From: Oscillospiraceae bacterium | GTDB taxonomy: Bacteria; Bacillota_A; Clostridia; Oscillospirales; Ruminococcaceae | Direction of reading: 5' to 3' | DNA: 5,038 nucleotides | Assembly: GCA_017848205.1 (NCBI GenBank) | Contig: JAGDDO010000120.1 | Location: 1-5,038, forward strand | Position numbers and translations under genes: made by a program | Shown: positions 1 to 5,038 of the stretch, one piece after another | Layout of the letters: every line of letters starts with the position of its first letter | Numbering within the stretch: position 1 is the stretch's first letter | Notes under the pieces: model-generated | What the model saw: the letters and a program-made list of their open reading frames with translations, nothing else | Databases searched by the model: none | Told to the model about the DNA's origin: nothing

Positions 1-1301
1 ATGGTACCGAAAAAAGTCAGAAAAAAAGCTTCGATGAATTCATGTGCGCTGCAGCCTGAGTTGATAAGCTCTGTCACGTCAGTGCTTTCAGCCTGTCTTG
101 ACGCTATTGTACGGAGTGCGAATTTTGAAAACTGCATTGTCTTTCCAGATTCTTCAAGATTCTTTTCCGTCATATCGTAGAGCTTATCATAGTTTTTTTT
201 ACTGTCGTCATTGTTGAGCGGAGGATATTTAGCCATGAAATCGCGGAGATATTTCTGGAATGTATCCTTTATTTTTTCATACTGGAAGTCTTCGAGTCTC
301 TTTCTCTGCGCTTCGATGATGGTCTTTCTCATGTCCTCGTTTGTGACAACTTCGTTTATTACCTTTGAAAGGAAGACCGGATCCTTGTCATCAACTACGA
401 CACTGGCTCCGCCGAGAGTTTCCGGAACTGCACAGGCATTGTATGCGATAACAGGAACATCGAATGTCATGGCTTCAACAAGCGGAACACAGAATCCTTC
501 GTGTTCGCTCATGCACAGAAATACGTCCGCCTTGCTGTAGATGGCAAGTATTTCGGCAAAGCTGATGTGTCCCGGGAAAACAACGTCCTCGACGCCGAGC
601 TTGTTTACGTATGAAACGATGTCATTGTAGTACATGCCGTTTACGTCGTGGCTGCCTACGAGTATGAGTCTTGATTTTTCATTTACATGCTTCTTGTAGT
701 ATGCGAAGGCACGGATAATGTCCTCGTGCTTCTTGTTCGGTGCAACTCTTCCCACGAAAAGGATGTTCGTAACACCGTCGGAAAGCTTTCTCATCATGGC
801 TTCGTCCGGCTGCTGCTTATAGTCATCAAACGGTACGATTATCGGGATAACGTCGATGAGATTTTCCTTATAGCCCATTCTGACAAGGTCGTCCTTGCTG
901 AACTGTGAGGCTGTGATATATGCGTCGAATTTGCCCTTCATGTGGGTATGCATGTCTTCGATGCCTCTGCGGCAGCCCTCAACGGAATTGATATTGTCTA
1001 TAGCGAAAAATTCGTAAGGAGTGATGTTGTGGTAGAACATTATGCGGCGGCAGTTGAGCTCGGTAACAAGGTGATTGATCGGTGAGCCGTTGCCCATGTG
1101 GTAGATCATTATATCGTCCTCGTTCACCTTCGGCATCTTGTCGAGTGTGAAAACGCCCGGTTCAGTTATCTTTGCAGCTACGCTTCCTGCATAGATCTCG
1201 GTTTCTATCCCCATGTCCTCGATGACATGCTTCTTGGCGATAACGTCATTTCCGATGGCATCGCCGAAATTGAGTGATGCAACTATCTGATAGATCTTCA
1301 T
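1..1301 (-). CDS. Glycosyltransferase family 4 (GT-B fold), partial at C-terminus
   Basis: The frame runs from ATG 1301-1299 to the left edge with no stop, giving 433 complete residues. The N-terminal half has the GNDV and YHNITP motifs (90-95) typical of GT-B enzymes of surface-glycan pathways. The C-terminal half has the nucleotide-sugar site: ILFVGRVAPNKKHE (180-193), with Arg185 and Lys190 as likely diphosphate contacts; LILVGS (212-217); and the EX7E motif with Glu268 and Glu276 in EHEGFCVPLVEA. It should transfer a sugar from a nucleotide-diphosphate donor, with retention, to a glycan or lipid-linked acceptor in the cytoplasm. Sugar and acceptor cannot be told. Core GT4 proteins are about 350-400 residues, so the helical tail from about 375 is an extension. 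It ends in FIEAFFLTFFGT, which resembles the start of a DUF4214 domain. The ATGA overlap with the upstream gene implies coupled translation. Confidence 0.93.
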   Translation of the reverse strand, partial: MKIYQIVASLNFGDAIGNDVIAKKHVIEDMGIETEIYAGSVAAKITEPGVFTLDKMPKVNEDDIMIYHMGNGSPINHLVTELNCRRIMFYHNITPYEFFAIDNINSVEGCRRGIEDMHTHMKGKFDAYITASQFSKDDLVRMGYKENLIDVIPIIVPFDDYKQQPDEAMMRKLSDGVTNILFVGRVAPNKKHEDIIRAFAYYKKHVNEKSRLILVGSHDVNGMYYNDIVSYVNKLGVEDVVFPGHISFAEILAIYSKADVFLCMSEHEGFCVPLVEAMTFDVPVIAYNACAVPETLGGASVVVDDKDPVFLSKVINEVVTNEDMRKTIIEAQRKRLEDFQYEKIKDTFQKYLRDFMAKYPPLNNDDSKKNYDKLYDMTEKNLEESGKTMQFSKFALRTIASRQAESTDVTELINSGCSAHEFIEAFFLTFFGT

Positions 1302-1816
1302 CTTACGTTACCTCCCTTAAGTGTGTCAACTGTTTCGCGAAGCTCATCTACAGCTTTCTTCAGTTCCCTGATCTGAGCGTCCTGAAGGGCGATCTTGTCC
1401 TCCAGTTCCTTTTCCCTTTTTAAGAAGACCATTCTTGTATCTTCTTCACGGTTTATGTAATTTCGTACATGGCCGGCAAAGGATGATACTGAAAGATTGA
1501 AGGTGTTCTGTGCTGCAACGAGAGGGAGAAAAAGGAATGCGTTTATCTTTCTTATGATCCTCTTGAAGAAAAACACTACCGGTGCGATACCCTTTTTGTA
1601 TGAAGTGAGTTCCTGGTAGTAGGTTATCTGGTTTACTGCCTGAAGAGATCCGACATTATTCAGAAATGCGCCTCTGTCGAAATTCTTTTCCGAAGCACCG
1701 TACTTCTCATCCCAGAATTCATTGAAAGTTATAAGGTCGCACTGCTTCCCTGACTTGTCTGTTTCTTCATGAGCCGCATCAAGGAACTGCTGTATGCCGG
1801 CATTGTTTTTTATCAT
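1298..1816 (-). CDS. Coiled-coil protein with basic/hydrophobic middle segment, upstream partner of a glycosyltransferase
   Basis: This is a complete 172-residue protein with no catalytic motif that I recognise. The N-terminal half is soluble-looking and acidic (ITFNEFWDEKYG near 29-40). Residues 74-104 combine basic and hydrophobic residues (KKGIAPVVFFFKRIIRKINA) and are followed by the QNTFN region. From memory, this resembles the segment that precedes or follows methyltransferase and glycosyltransferase modules in surface-glycan loci of Clostridia. It could lie along the inner membrane face rather than span it. Residues 138-166 form a perfect heptad: Leu138, Ile142, Gln145, Ile149, Leu152, Val156, Leu159, Val163, Leu166. 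There is no signal peptide. The stop overlaps the start of the glycosyltransferase by 4 bp. A role as an oligomerising or membrane-recruiting partner of that enzyme is inference. Confidence 0.9.
   Translation of the reverse strand: MIKNNAGIQQFLDAAHEETDKSGKQCDLITFNEFWDEKYGASEKNFDRGAFLNNVGSLQAVNQITYYQELTSYKKGIAPVVFFFKRIIRKINAFLFLPLVAAQNTFNLSVSSFAGHVRNYINREEDTRMVFLKREKELEDKIALQDAQIRELKKAVDELRETVDTLKGGNVR
1310..1318 (-). promoter_or_regulatory. Strong ribosome binding site for the glycosyltransferase, inside the preceding gene
   Basis: The minus strand reads AAGGGAGGT, ending 8 nt before the ATG at 1301-1299. It is close to the ideal Shine-Dalgarno sequence. It lies within the coding sequence of the coiled-coil protein, where it encodes the Lys-Gly-Gly of that protein's C-terminal tail. 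It fixes the glycosyltransferase start and supports coupling through the ATGA overlap. Confidence 0.9.
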
Positions 1817-1825
1817 AGATCATAG

Positions 1826-1832
1826 TCCTTCC
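1826..1832 (-). promoter_or_regulatory. Ribosome binding site for the coiled-coil protein
   Basis: The minus strand reads GGAAGGA, 9 nt before the ATG at 1816-1814. An in-frame TGA at 1822-1820 lies two codons upstream of that ATG, so the start cannot be further upstream. A nearer out-of-frame ATG at 1823 is only 2 nt from this site and leads to a 14-codon frame. Confidence 0.8.
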
Positions 1833-1840
1833 GTTATAAT

Positions 1841-4800
1841 TTAATATGCCGTAAGCATATATGGTATTACGTCTTTGTTGGCGTTGCGGATGCCCGGGTA
1901 CTGGCCGATGTTCAGTGGGGAGTCGCCTGTGCCTATTTCTATTGTGCAGGCGAAGATGTGCTTTACGTCTGCCACCCAGTTGCTGCATCCGCCGCCGCTG
2001 TTTTCGCCGTAGAGGAGGTTGTATCCTGTCATGCTGTGAAGTGCGTTCGCTGTTGCGCGGCACTGTTCAAGGAAATCGCCTGACTGGTGGTACTGCCAGT
2101 AGATCATCGAACCGGATGAGTGGTAGCTTATGACCGCTCTGCATCCCGGAAGCGAATTTACAAGATCCGTGACAGCGTGTGTTTCGATCTCGGAACCTGC
2201 TGAAGGTCCGTTGTATTTGGCGCAGCTTGGCCTTCCGATTATTCCGTCCTGGTATGACCACTCAGGTACAGGGAAATTACGGTTTATATCGACGCCCTTT
2301 GCGTTTGCCTTCCAGCTTCTCAGGTACGCATCGAGACCGAGTCCTGTGATGCCGTCGGCAAGATCTCTTCTGTAGATCTCCTGTATTCCGGCTTTCAGTT
2401 CAGCGGAACGTATTCCGTTCAGTCCCTTCTGACTGAGAGTAATACCGTCAGGGTTGAGCATCGGTATAACGTGTATCTGCCAGTCATTCAGAAGGTCTCT
2501 GTAGCGGCGTCCTGAATAGCTTCCGTCCCAGTAATGCTTAAGGAAATCCTCAGTCTGGTTCATAACGAGCATGCATCCCATGTACTCTCTTGCATGGCAT
2601 CCGCCGTGAATTACCAGCTGTTTGCTTCCCTTTCCTATTACGAGGTCGTATATATCTCTGCCGTCAGCAGTTTTGCCGAGGCTTTTTATTTTTGCGAGCG
2701 AAGCGTACTTCGTTTCGAGACTGTTAAGGTCGGATACCATATCTTCATAGGTGTACATTTCCGATGAAGTGTTTACAAAGGTTTCGTCACTGCTCCATCC
2801 AGAGCCGAGAACGCCTTTCTCATCAAAGTAACAGTTTACACCGCCTATTACGGCATGTCCTGTGACCGGTTCACCGTCGCCGTCAAGGAAAATGTCTTTT
2901 CCGTCCTGATTTTTCGACCATCCGGACTGCTTCGGAGCCTTGCTGCGTTCCGCTTCCTTCTTTTTCTGTTCGGCTTTCTGTTTTTCCGCCTCTTCCAGTT
3001 TTCTGTCCTCTTCCTCGCTTATGCCGCAGATCATAAAATCCTTGGCCTGCTTAAGAACAGTATCAAGTCTGTATTCCATTCTTCCTGTTGAAGAGTTGTT
3101 CGGATCGTTTACAGTAACATATCCGTCTCTGGTGATACCCGTAAGAACGATGTAGTGACCGCTGGATGTGAAATATCCTTCATGCATGAGGGCGATAAGC
3201 GGACGTCCGGCCTTAAGCGCCCTTGTTACCTTAGCAGCATCAGGATCGATCCAGTAACTCTTTATGCCGCCTTCATTTTCAAGGAACTTCGTAAGTGTGC
3301 TTTCAGCAAGTCCGTATCCGAAGTATTCGCCGTTTTTGTATGCCCACTCGAAGAGATATTCAGGATCAAAATGTTCGTCATCTCTTCCTGTGAGATATCT
3401 TAATACCATGGACGCACTTGCAGCACCGCAGCCTGACTCGCGCACATGCTTATCAACACCGCCGAATGTGCATATGGTTCTGTTATAGAGAAACTGGTAG
3501 TCAACAGGAACATCCATTTTCTGAGCTTTACCCGAATCACTTCTGAGATTTCCGGATGCGACTTCCTTTCTCCAGTTGATACCGTTGCGCGGCATTATGT
3601 ATCCGTCCTTGACGAAGTATGTCGTCTGACCGAGATCCACGTTGCCTTCAGCAAGATAGCCTTCCCTGTCAAACACAAATGTGAACCCGTCAAGATTACG
3701 GAGATCGTTTCTTACCCTGATGCCGTTTTCGATGTAGTATCTGCCTTCAGTGCTGTCGTTCCAGCCTTCCTTTCCGGCATCTTTTCCTGAAACGCCGTAC
3801 TTTGAGCATACCTTATCGAATTCGCCGAGTTCAGTAACTCGTGATGCCACGTAATTTCTTGAATAGCCGTTTCCGAGAAGGTCTCTGTATTTACTTATCT
3901 CTTCATCAGTCGGTTCTCTGTCGCAGATGGAATGGAAAAGAATTTTTACGTAATTCTCATCGGACCAGCCGTGTTTCTGAAGCTCACGGCTCTCAAGGAA
4001 CATGAAAAGAGTCTGGACAGGAGTTATACGGCCTGCATCAAGACTTTCGGTCCAGTATTTCCATCCGTCTTCGTCAGGATCTCTGCCGAGGACAGTTTTA
4101 TAGAGATGTTCGGCAAAAGCTGATCTTTCCGGAGTTTTTTCAGGAGCAGTCTGCTCTGATGAAGTCTGTTCTGCCGGCTTTTCCGTTCCTGTCTGAGCAG
4201 TTGATCCTTCAGCAGCCTTTTCTGTCTCAGAAGGATTTGCTTTCGCGGTTTCTGCCGACGCACTGCCGTACTTTAAAACATTAAGGTATACAGGAAGCTC
4301 TTCTGCGCCTTTTTTCAGAGTTTCACTGAAATCAGTGAAAACTGCAGTTTCCGTTTTCAGCGACTTTATAAATTCATCGTAGGCTTTCAGTTCGGCTTCG
4401 GTATTCTTTCCTTCGCCTGAATATCCGGAAGCACACGGCATGGTTTTTGATGCTTTTCCTTTTCCTGCGTTGAGTTCAAGGTCAACACCGAGTGCATTTG
4501 CCTTCCAGGTCTTCAGATAATCGGAAAGCGAAACATTGCCGCCGTTCTTTTTTATGTCAAGGAAACTCATTGCTCTTACACGCTGTTTCAGTGAAGCGCT
4601 TCTGATTCCGTCAAGCCCGAACTGCGCTATCGAAATACCGTCAGGATTACGCATAGGTATAATGTGAACACAGGCACCGTCAAGAAGTTCCTCGTATGAC
4701 CTGCCGTCTGATTTTCCAGTGCAGTAATTCTTAAGGAATTTTTCCGCTTCCGCAAGAACGGATCTTGTTATTTCCGTTTCATCTGCTGTCATACCTGCGG

Positions 4801-5038
4801 CAATGACGATCTGCTTATTGGCATCCTTTTCGCCGATGACAAAATCGTATATCTGTCTTCCGTCAAAGGTGCGTCCGATCGAACCAATGTGCACCAGTGA
4901 AGGATACTGCTGTGCAAGCTTCGTGATATCCTTTTCCATTGCTGAAAACGAATAGAGTACAGCGCTTTCCGGCAAAACACTTACAAGATCGCTCCAGTCA
5001 GTACGGAGTGTACCGTCATTGTCGAAGTAGCACGGAAT
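1841..5038 (-). CDS. Large multidomain surface peptidase: pseudo-M14, DUF4214, C39-like and active M14 carboxypeptidase (partial, N-terminus outside window)
   Basis: The frame is open from the right edge to a TAA at 1841-1843, giving 1065 visible residues (numbered here from the edge). The true start lies outside. Domains in order: tail of a cell-wall-binding-like repeat (1-15), degenerate M14 copy (about 27-258), Thr/Glu/Ala/Pro linker (259-305), tandem DUF4214 (308-416), choline-binding-like repeats (426-491), C39-like cysteine peptidase (506-671; Cys537, His628, Asp645), charged helical linker (673-706), another cell-wall repeat (706-751), and intact M14 (761-1065; zinc ligands His815, Glu818, His973; catalytic Glu1034). 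M14 enzymes remove C-terminal residues, and bacterial ones often cut peptidoglycan stem peptides; C39-like enzymes are cysteine endopeptidases. The wall-binding-like modules imply export, but no signal peptide is in view. The stop lies 24 bp before the next gene, so they are probably co-transcribed. The two peptidase families are confident; the substrate is inference. Confidence 0.93.
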   Translation of the reverse strand: MPCYFDNDGTLRTDWSDLVSVLPESAVLYSFSAMEKDITKLAQQYPSLVHIGSIGRTFDGRQIYDFVIGEKDANKQIVIAAGMTADETEITRSVLAEAEKFLKNYCTGKSDGRSYEELLDGACVHIIPMRNPDGISIAQFGLDGIRSASLKQRVRAMSFLDIKKNGGNVSLSDYLKTWKANALGVDLELNAGKGKASKTMPCASGYSGEGKNTEAELKAYDEFIKSLKTETAVFTDFSETLKKGAEELPVYLNVLKYGSASAETAKANPSETEKAAEGSTAQTGTEKPAEQTSSEQTAPEKTPERSAFAEHLYKTVLGRDPDEDGWKYWTESLDAGRITPVQTLFMFLESRELQKHGWSDENYVKILFHSICDREPTDEEISKYRDLLGNGYSRNYVASRVTELGEFDKVCSKYGVSGKDAGKEGWNDSTEGRYYIENGIRVRNDLRNLDGFTFVFDREGYLAEGNVDLGQTTYFVKDGYIMPRNGINWRKEVASGNLRSDSGKAQKMDVPVDYQFLYNRTICTFGGVDKHVRESGCGAASASMVLRYLTGRDDEHFDPEYLFEWAYKNGEYFGYGLAESTLTKFLENEGGIKSYWIDPDAAKVTRALKAGRPLIALMHEGYFTSSGHYIVLTGITRDGYVTVNDPNNSSTGRMEYRLDTVLKQAKDFMICGISEEEDRKLEEAEKQKAEQKKKEAERSKAPKQSGWSKNQDGKDIFLDGDGEPVTGHAVIGGVNCYFDEKGVLGSGWSSDETFVNTSSEMYTYEDMVSDLNSLETKYASLAKIKSLGKTADGRDIYDLVIGKGSKQLVIHGGCHAREYMGCMLVMNQTEDFLKHYWDGSYSGRRYRDLLNDWQIHVIPMLNPDGITLSQKGLNGIRSAELKAGIQEIYRRDLADGITGLGLDAYLRSWKANAKGVDINRNFPVPEWSYQDGIIGRPSCAKYNGPSAGSEIETHAVTDLVNSLPGCRAVISYHSSGSMIYWQYHQSGDFLEQCRATANALHSMTGYNLLYGENSGGGCSNWVADVKHIFACTIEIGTGDSPLNIGQYPGIRNANKDVIPYMLTAY
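1844..2758 (-). other. Intact M14 zinc carboxypeptidase domain
   Basis: Visible residues 761-1065 form a complete M14 domain reaching the protein C-terminus. The zinc-binding HARE motif gives His815 and Glu818, and the third ligand is His973 in SYHSSGSMIYW. The substrate carboxylate-binding pair is Asn919-Arg920 in GVDINRNF. The general-base Glu1034 lies in TIEIGTG. NPDGI (862-866) is the usual structural motif. The domain should remove single C-terminal residues or cut D-amino-acid-containing stem peptides, as bacterial M14 enzymes of the MpaA/endopeptidase I type do. Specificity cannot be read from the sequence here. Confidence 0.92.
2110..2839 (-). repeat. Internal duplication, copy 2 (cell-wall repeat plus active M14)
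   Basis: This is the partner of the unit at 4313-5038, about 2.2 kb away in the same gene and same orientation. It carries the intact catalytic residues. Short blocks of nucleotide identity persist (AATACCGTCAGG near 2441; a TTTGCCTTCCAG block near 2303), but most positions have diverged, so the duplication is not recent. The M14 domain continues beyond the shared part to 1844. Confidence 0.82.
2786..2923 (-). other. Cell-wall-binding-like repeat ahead of the active M14 domain
   Basis: Visible residues 706-751 contain GWSKNQDGKDIFLDGDGEPV, then VNCYFDEKGVLGSGWSS. This is the W-aromatic-DG-G pattern of choline-binding-type repeats. The second half matches, without gaps, the fragment at the right window edge (IPCYFDNDGTLRTDWSD), which sits in the same position ahead of the dead M14 copy. 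Confidence 0.72.
2921..3022 (-). other. Highly charged helical linker
   Basis: Visible residues 673-706 are dominated by Glu, Lys, Gln, Ala and Arg, as in EEEDRKLEEAEKQKAEQKKK, and should form an isolated straight helix. It joins the C39-like domain to the last cell-wall repeat and acts as a rigid spacer. The regular a/d hydrophobic pattern of a strong coiled coil is absent. Confidence 0.7.
3026..3523 (-). other. C39-like (C39_2-type) papain-fold cysteine peptidase domain
   Basis: Visible residues about 506-671 carry the ESGCGAASASMVLRYLTG stretch with the nucleophile Cys537, the SSGHYIVLTGI strand with the catalytic His628, and VNDPNN with Asp645. This is the Cys-His-Asp order and spacing seen in C39_2 domains. 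Gln515 upstream is a candidate oxyanion residue, but its alignment is uncertain. There is no ABC transporter or ATPase in the same chain, so this is not the classic bacteriocin-exporter type of C39. The likely role is extracellular proteolysis or peptide cleavage at the wall; the target is unknown. Confidence 0.85.
3566..3763 (-). other. Choline-binding/glucan-binding-like repeat segment
   Basis: Visible residues 426-491 contain short Trp/Tyr/Phe-Gly units such as GRYYIENGIR, GFTFVFDREGYLAEG and TTYFVKDGYI. The spacing of aromatic pairs, a turn (ENG, REG, KDG) and hydrophobic residues resembles cell-wall-binding (choline-binding-type) beta-hairpin repeats. The repeats are diverged, so a ligand cannot be named. 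The segment directly precedes the C39-like peptidase and probably positions it on the wall. Confidence 0.7.
3791..4117 (-). other. Tandem DUF4214 region
   Basis: Visible residues 308-416 show the DUF4214 signature twice. The first unit opens with FAEHLYKTVLGRDPDEDGW (308-326) followed by YW and a helix ending at an ESRE-like step. The second opens with NYVKILFHSICDREPTDEE (362-380) and ends near GEFDKVCSKYGV. DUF4214 domains are frequent in Clostridia surface proteins and in some glycosyltransferases; their function is not settled, with binding or scaffolding roles proposed. Recognition rests on the F-x3-LY-x3-LGR-x-PD pattern and the second-unit DREP motif. Confidence 0.85.
4124..4264 (-). 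other. Disordered Thr/Glu/Ala/Pro-rich linker
   Basis: Visible residues 259-305 consist almost only of Ala, Thr, Ser, Glu, Lys, Pro and Gln, with recurring EK-, AEQT- and TAP-like steps and no hydrophobic core pattern. This is typical of extracellular spacer segments in Gram-positive surface proteins. It separates the dead M14 copy from the DUF4214 region. Confidence 0.75.
4265..4957 (-). other. Degenerate M14 carboxypeptidase domain (pseudoenzyme copy) within the large protein
   Basis: Visible residues about 27-258 align along most of their length with the C-terminal M14 domain of the same protein. Shared landmarks are the DGR-IYD stretch, the NPDGI motif (131-135), GIRSA, and the WKAN-x-GVD stretch. 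The catalytic set is broken. The zinc motif HARE of the good copy is TADE here (84-87), so the first His ligand is a Thr. The Asn-Arg substrate-binding pair is Glu188-Leu189. The third zinc ligand is Phe237. The homology then ends, so the region that carries the general-base Glu is absent. I read it as a catalytically dead binding or structural module. A different metal site cannot be excluded from sequence alone. Confidence 0.85.
4313..5038 (-). repeat. Internal duplication, copy 1 (cell-wall repeat tail plus decayed M14); open at right edge
   Basis: This encodes the N-terminal copy of a duplicated unit. At protein level the first 31 visible residues align without gaps to residues 734-764. 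Residues 84-184 align without gaps to 815-915, ending at the shared WKAN-x-GVD stretch. Short nucleotide identity remains, for example around the shared AATACCGTCAGG near 4634. The unit may extend further right, outside the window. Confidence 0.82.

Noticed and set aside
211..908. Plus-strand open frames at 211-540 and 687-908
   Set aside because: They lie opposite the conserved glycosyltransferase motifs and have no family features; antisense artefacts.
1779..1823. ATG at 1823 overlapping the start region of the coiled-coil gene
   Set aside because: It gives only 14 codons and sits 2 nt from the ribosome binding site, too close for normal initiation. The ATG at 1816 is properly spaced.
1835..1840. 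TATAAT on the plus strand in the 24-bp gap
   Set aside because: There is no suitable -35 element and no plus-strand gene downstream. The gap is AT-rich, so the match is expected by chance.
1817..1840. Possible terminator or riboswitch between the large gene and the coiled-coil gene
   Set aside because: The gap is only 24 bp, holds a ribosome binding site, and shows no stem-loop followed by a U-run.
2534..3790. Several plus-strand open frames opposite the large gene (for example 2534-2767, 2855-3091, 3446-3790)
   Set aside because: They are antisense shadows of a frame with clear peptidase domains. They show no recognisable motifs, start signals or operon structure.
4973..4975. A TTG codon that could be read as the start of the large gene
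   Set aside because: The same frame stays open to the right edge and the 21 residues upstream already match a cell-wall repeat. No good ribosome binding site lies at the right distance. The real start is outside the window.

Overview
The window reads as a dense, single-direction gene cluster on the minus strand of a Gram-positive anaerobe, most likely a Clostridia member of the Ruminococcaceae/Lachnospiraceae type. The basis is indirect: moderate GC, strong AGGAGG-type ribosome binding sites, DUF4214 and choline-binding-like surface modules, and a large multidomain wall/surface peptidase. The genus cannot be fixed from the sequence.

Three genes fill practically the whole window, read from right to left. 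(1) 5038-1841: the C-terminal 1065 residues of a very large, presumably exported protein whose start and signal peptide lie beyond the right edge. Its visible order is: end of a cell-wall-binding-like repeat, a decayed M14 metallocarboxypeptidase copy, a disordered Thr/Glu/Ala/Pro linker, a tandem DUF4214 region, choline-binding-like repeats, a C39-like cysteine peptidase, a charged helical linker, another cell-wall-binding-like repeat, and a second, intact M14 carboxypeptidase. (2) 1816-1298: a 172-residue protein with a basic/hydrophobic middle segment and a perfect C-terminal heptad coiled coil. (3) 1301-1: a GT-B family 4 glycosyltransferase, open at the left edge, with a C-terminal extension that may begin a DUF4214-like domain.

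Spacing is tight: 24 bp between genes 1 and 2, and a 4-bp ATGA stop/start overlap between genes 2 and 3. No terminator or internal promoter is visible, so the three are probably one transcript that continues on both sides. The coiled-coil protein and the glycosyltransferase look translationally coupled and may work together at the inner membrane face in surface-glycan synthesis. The large protein would act outside the cell, probably on peptidoglycan stem peptides or surface proteins.

The most notable signal is inside the large gene. A [cell-wall repeat + M14] unit has been duplicated; the N-terminal copy has lost the first and last zinc ligands, the substrate-binding Asn-Arg pair and the segment that carries the catalytic Glu, while the C-terminal copy keeps them all. 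No RNA genes, CRISPR arrays, insertion sequences or long non-coding stretches were seen.
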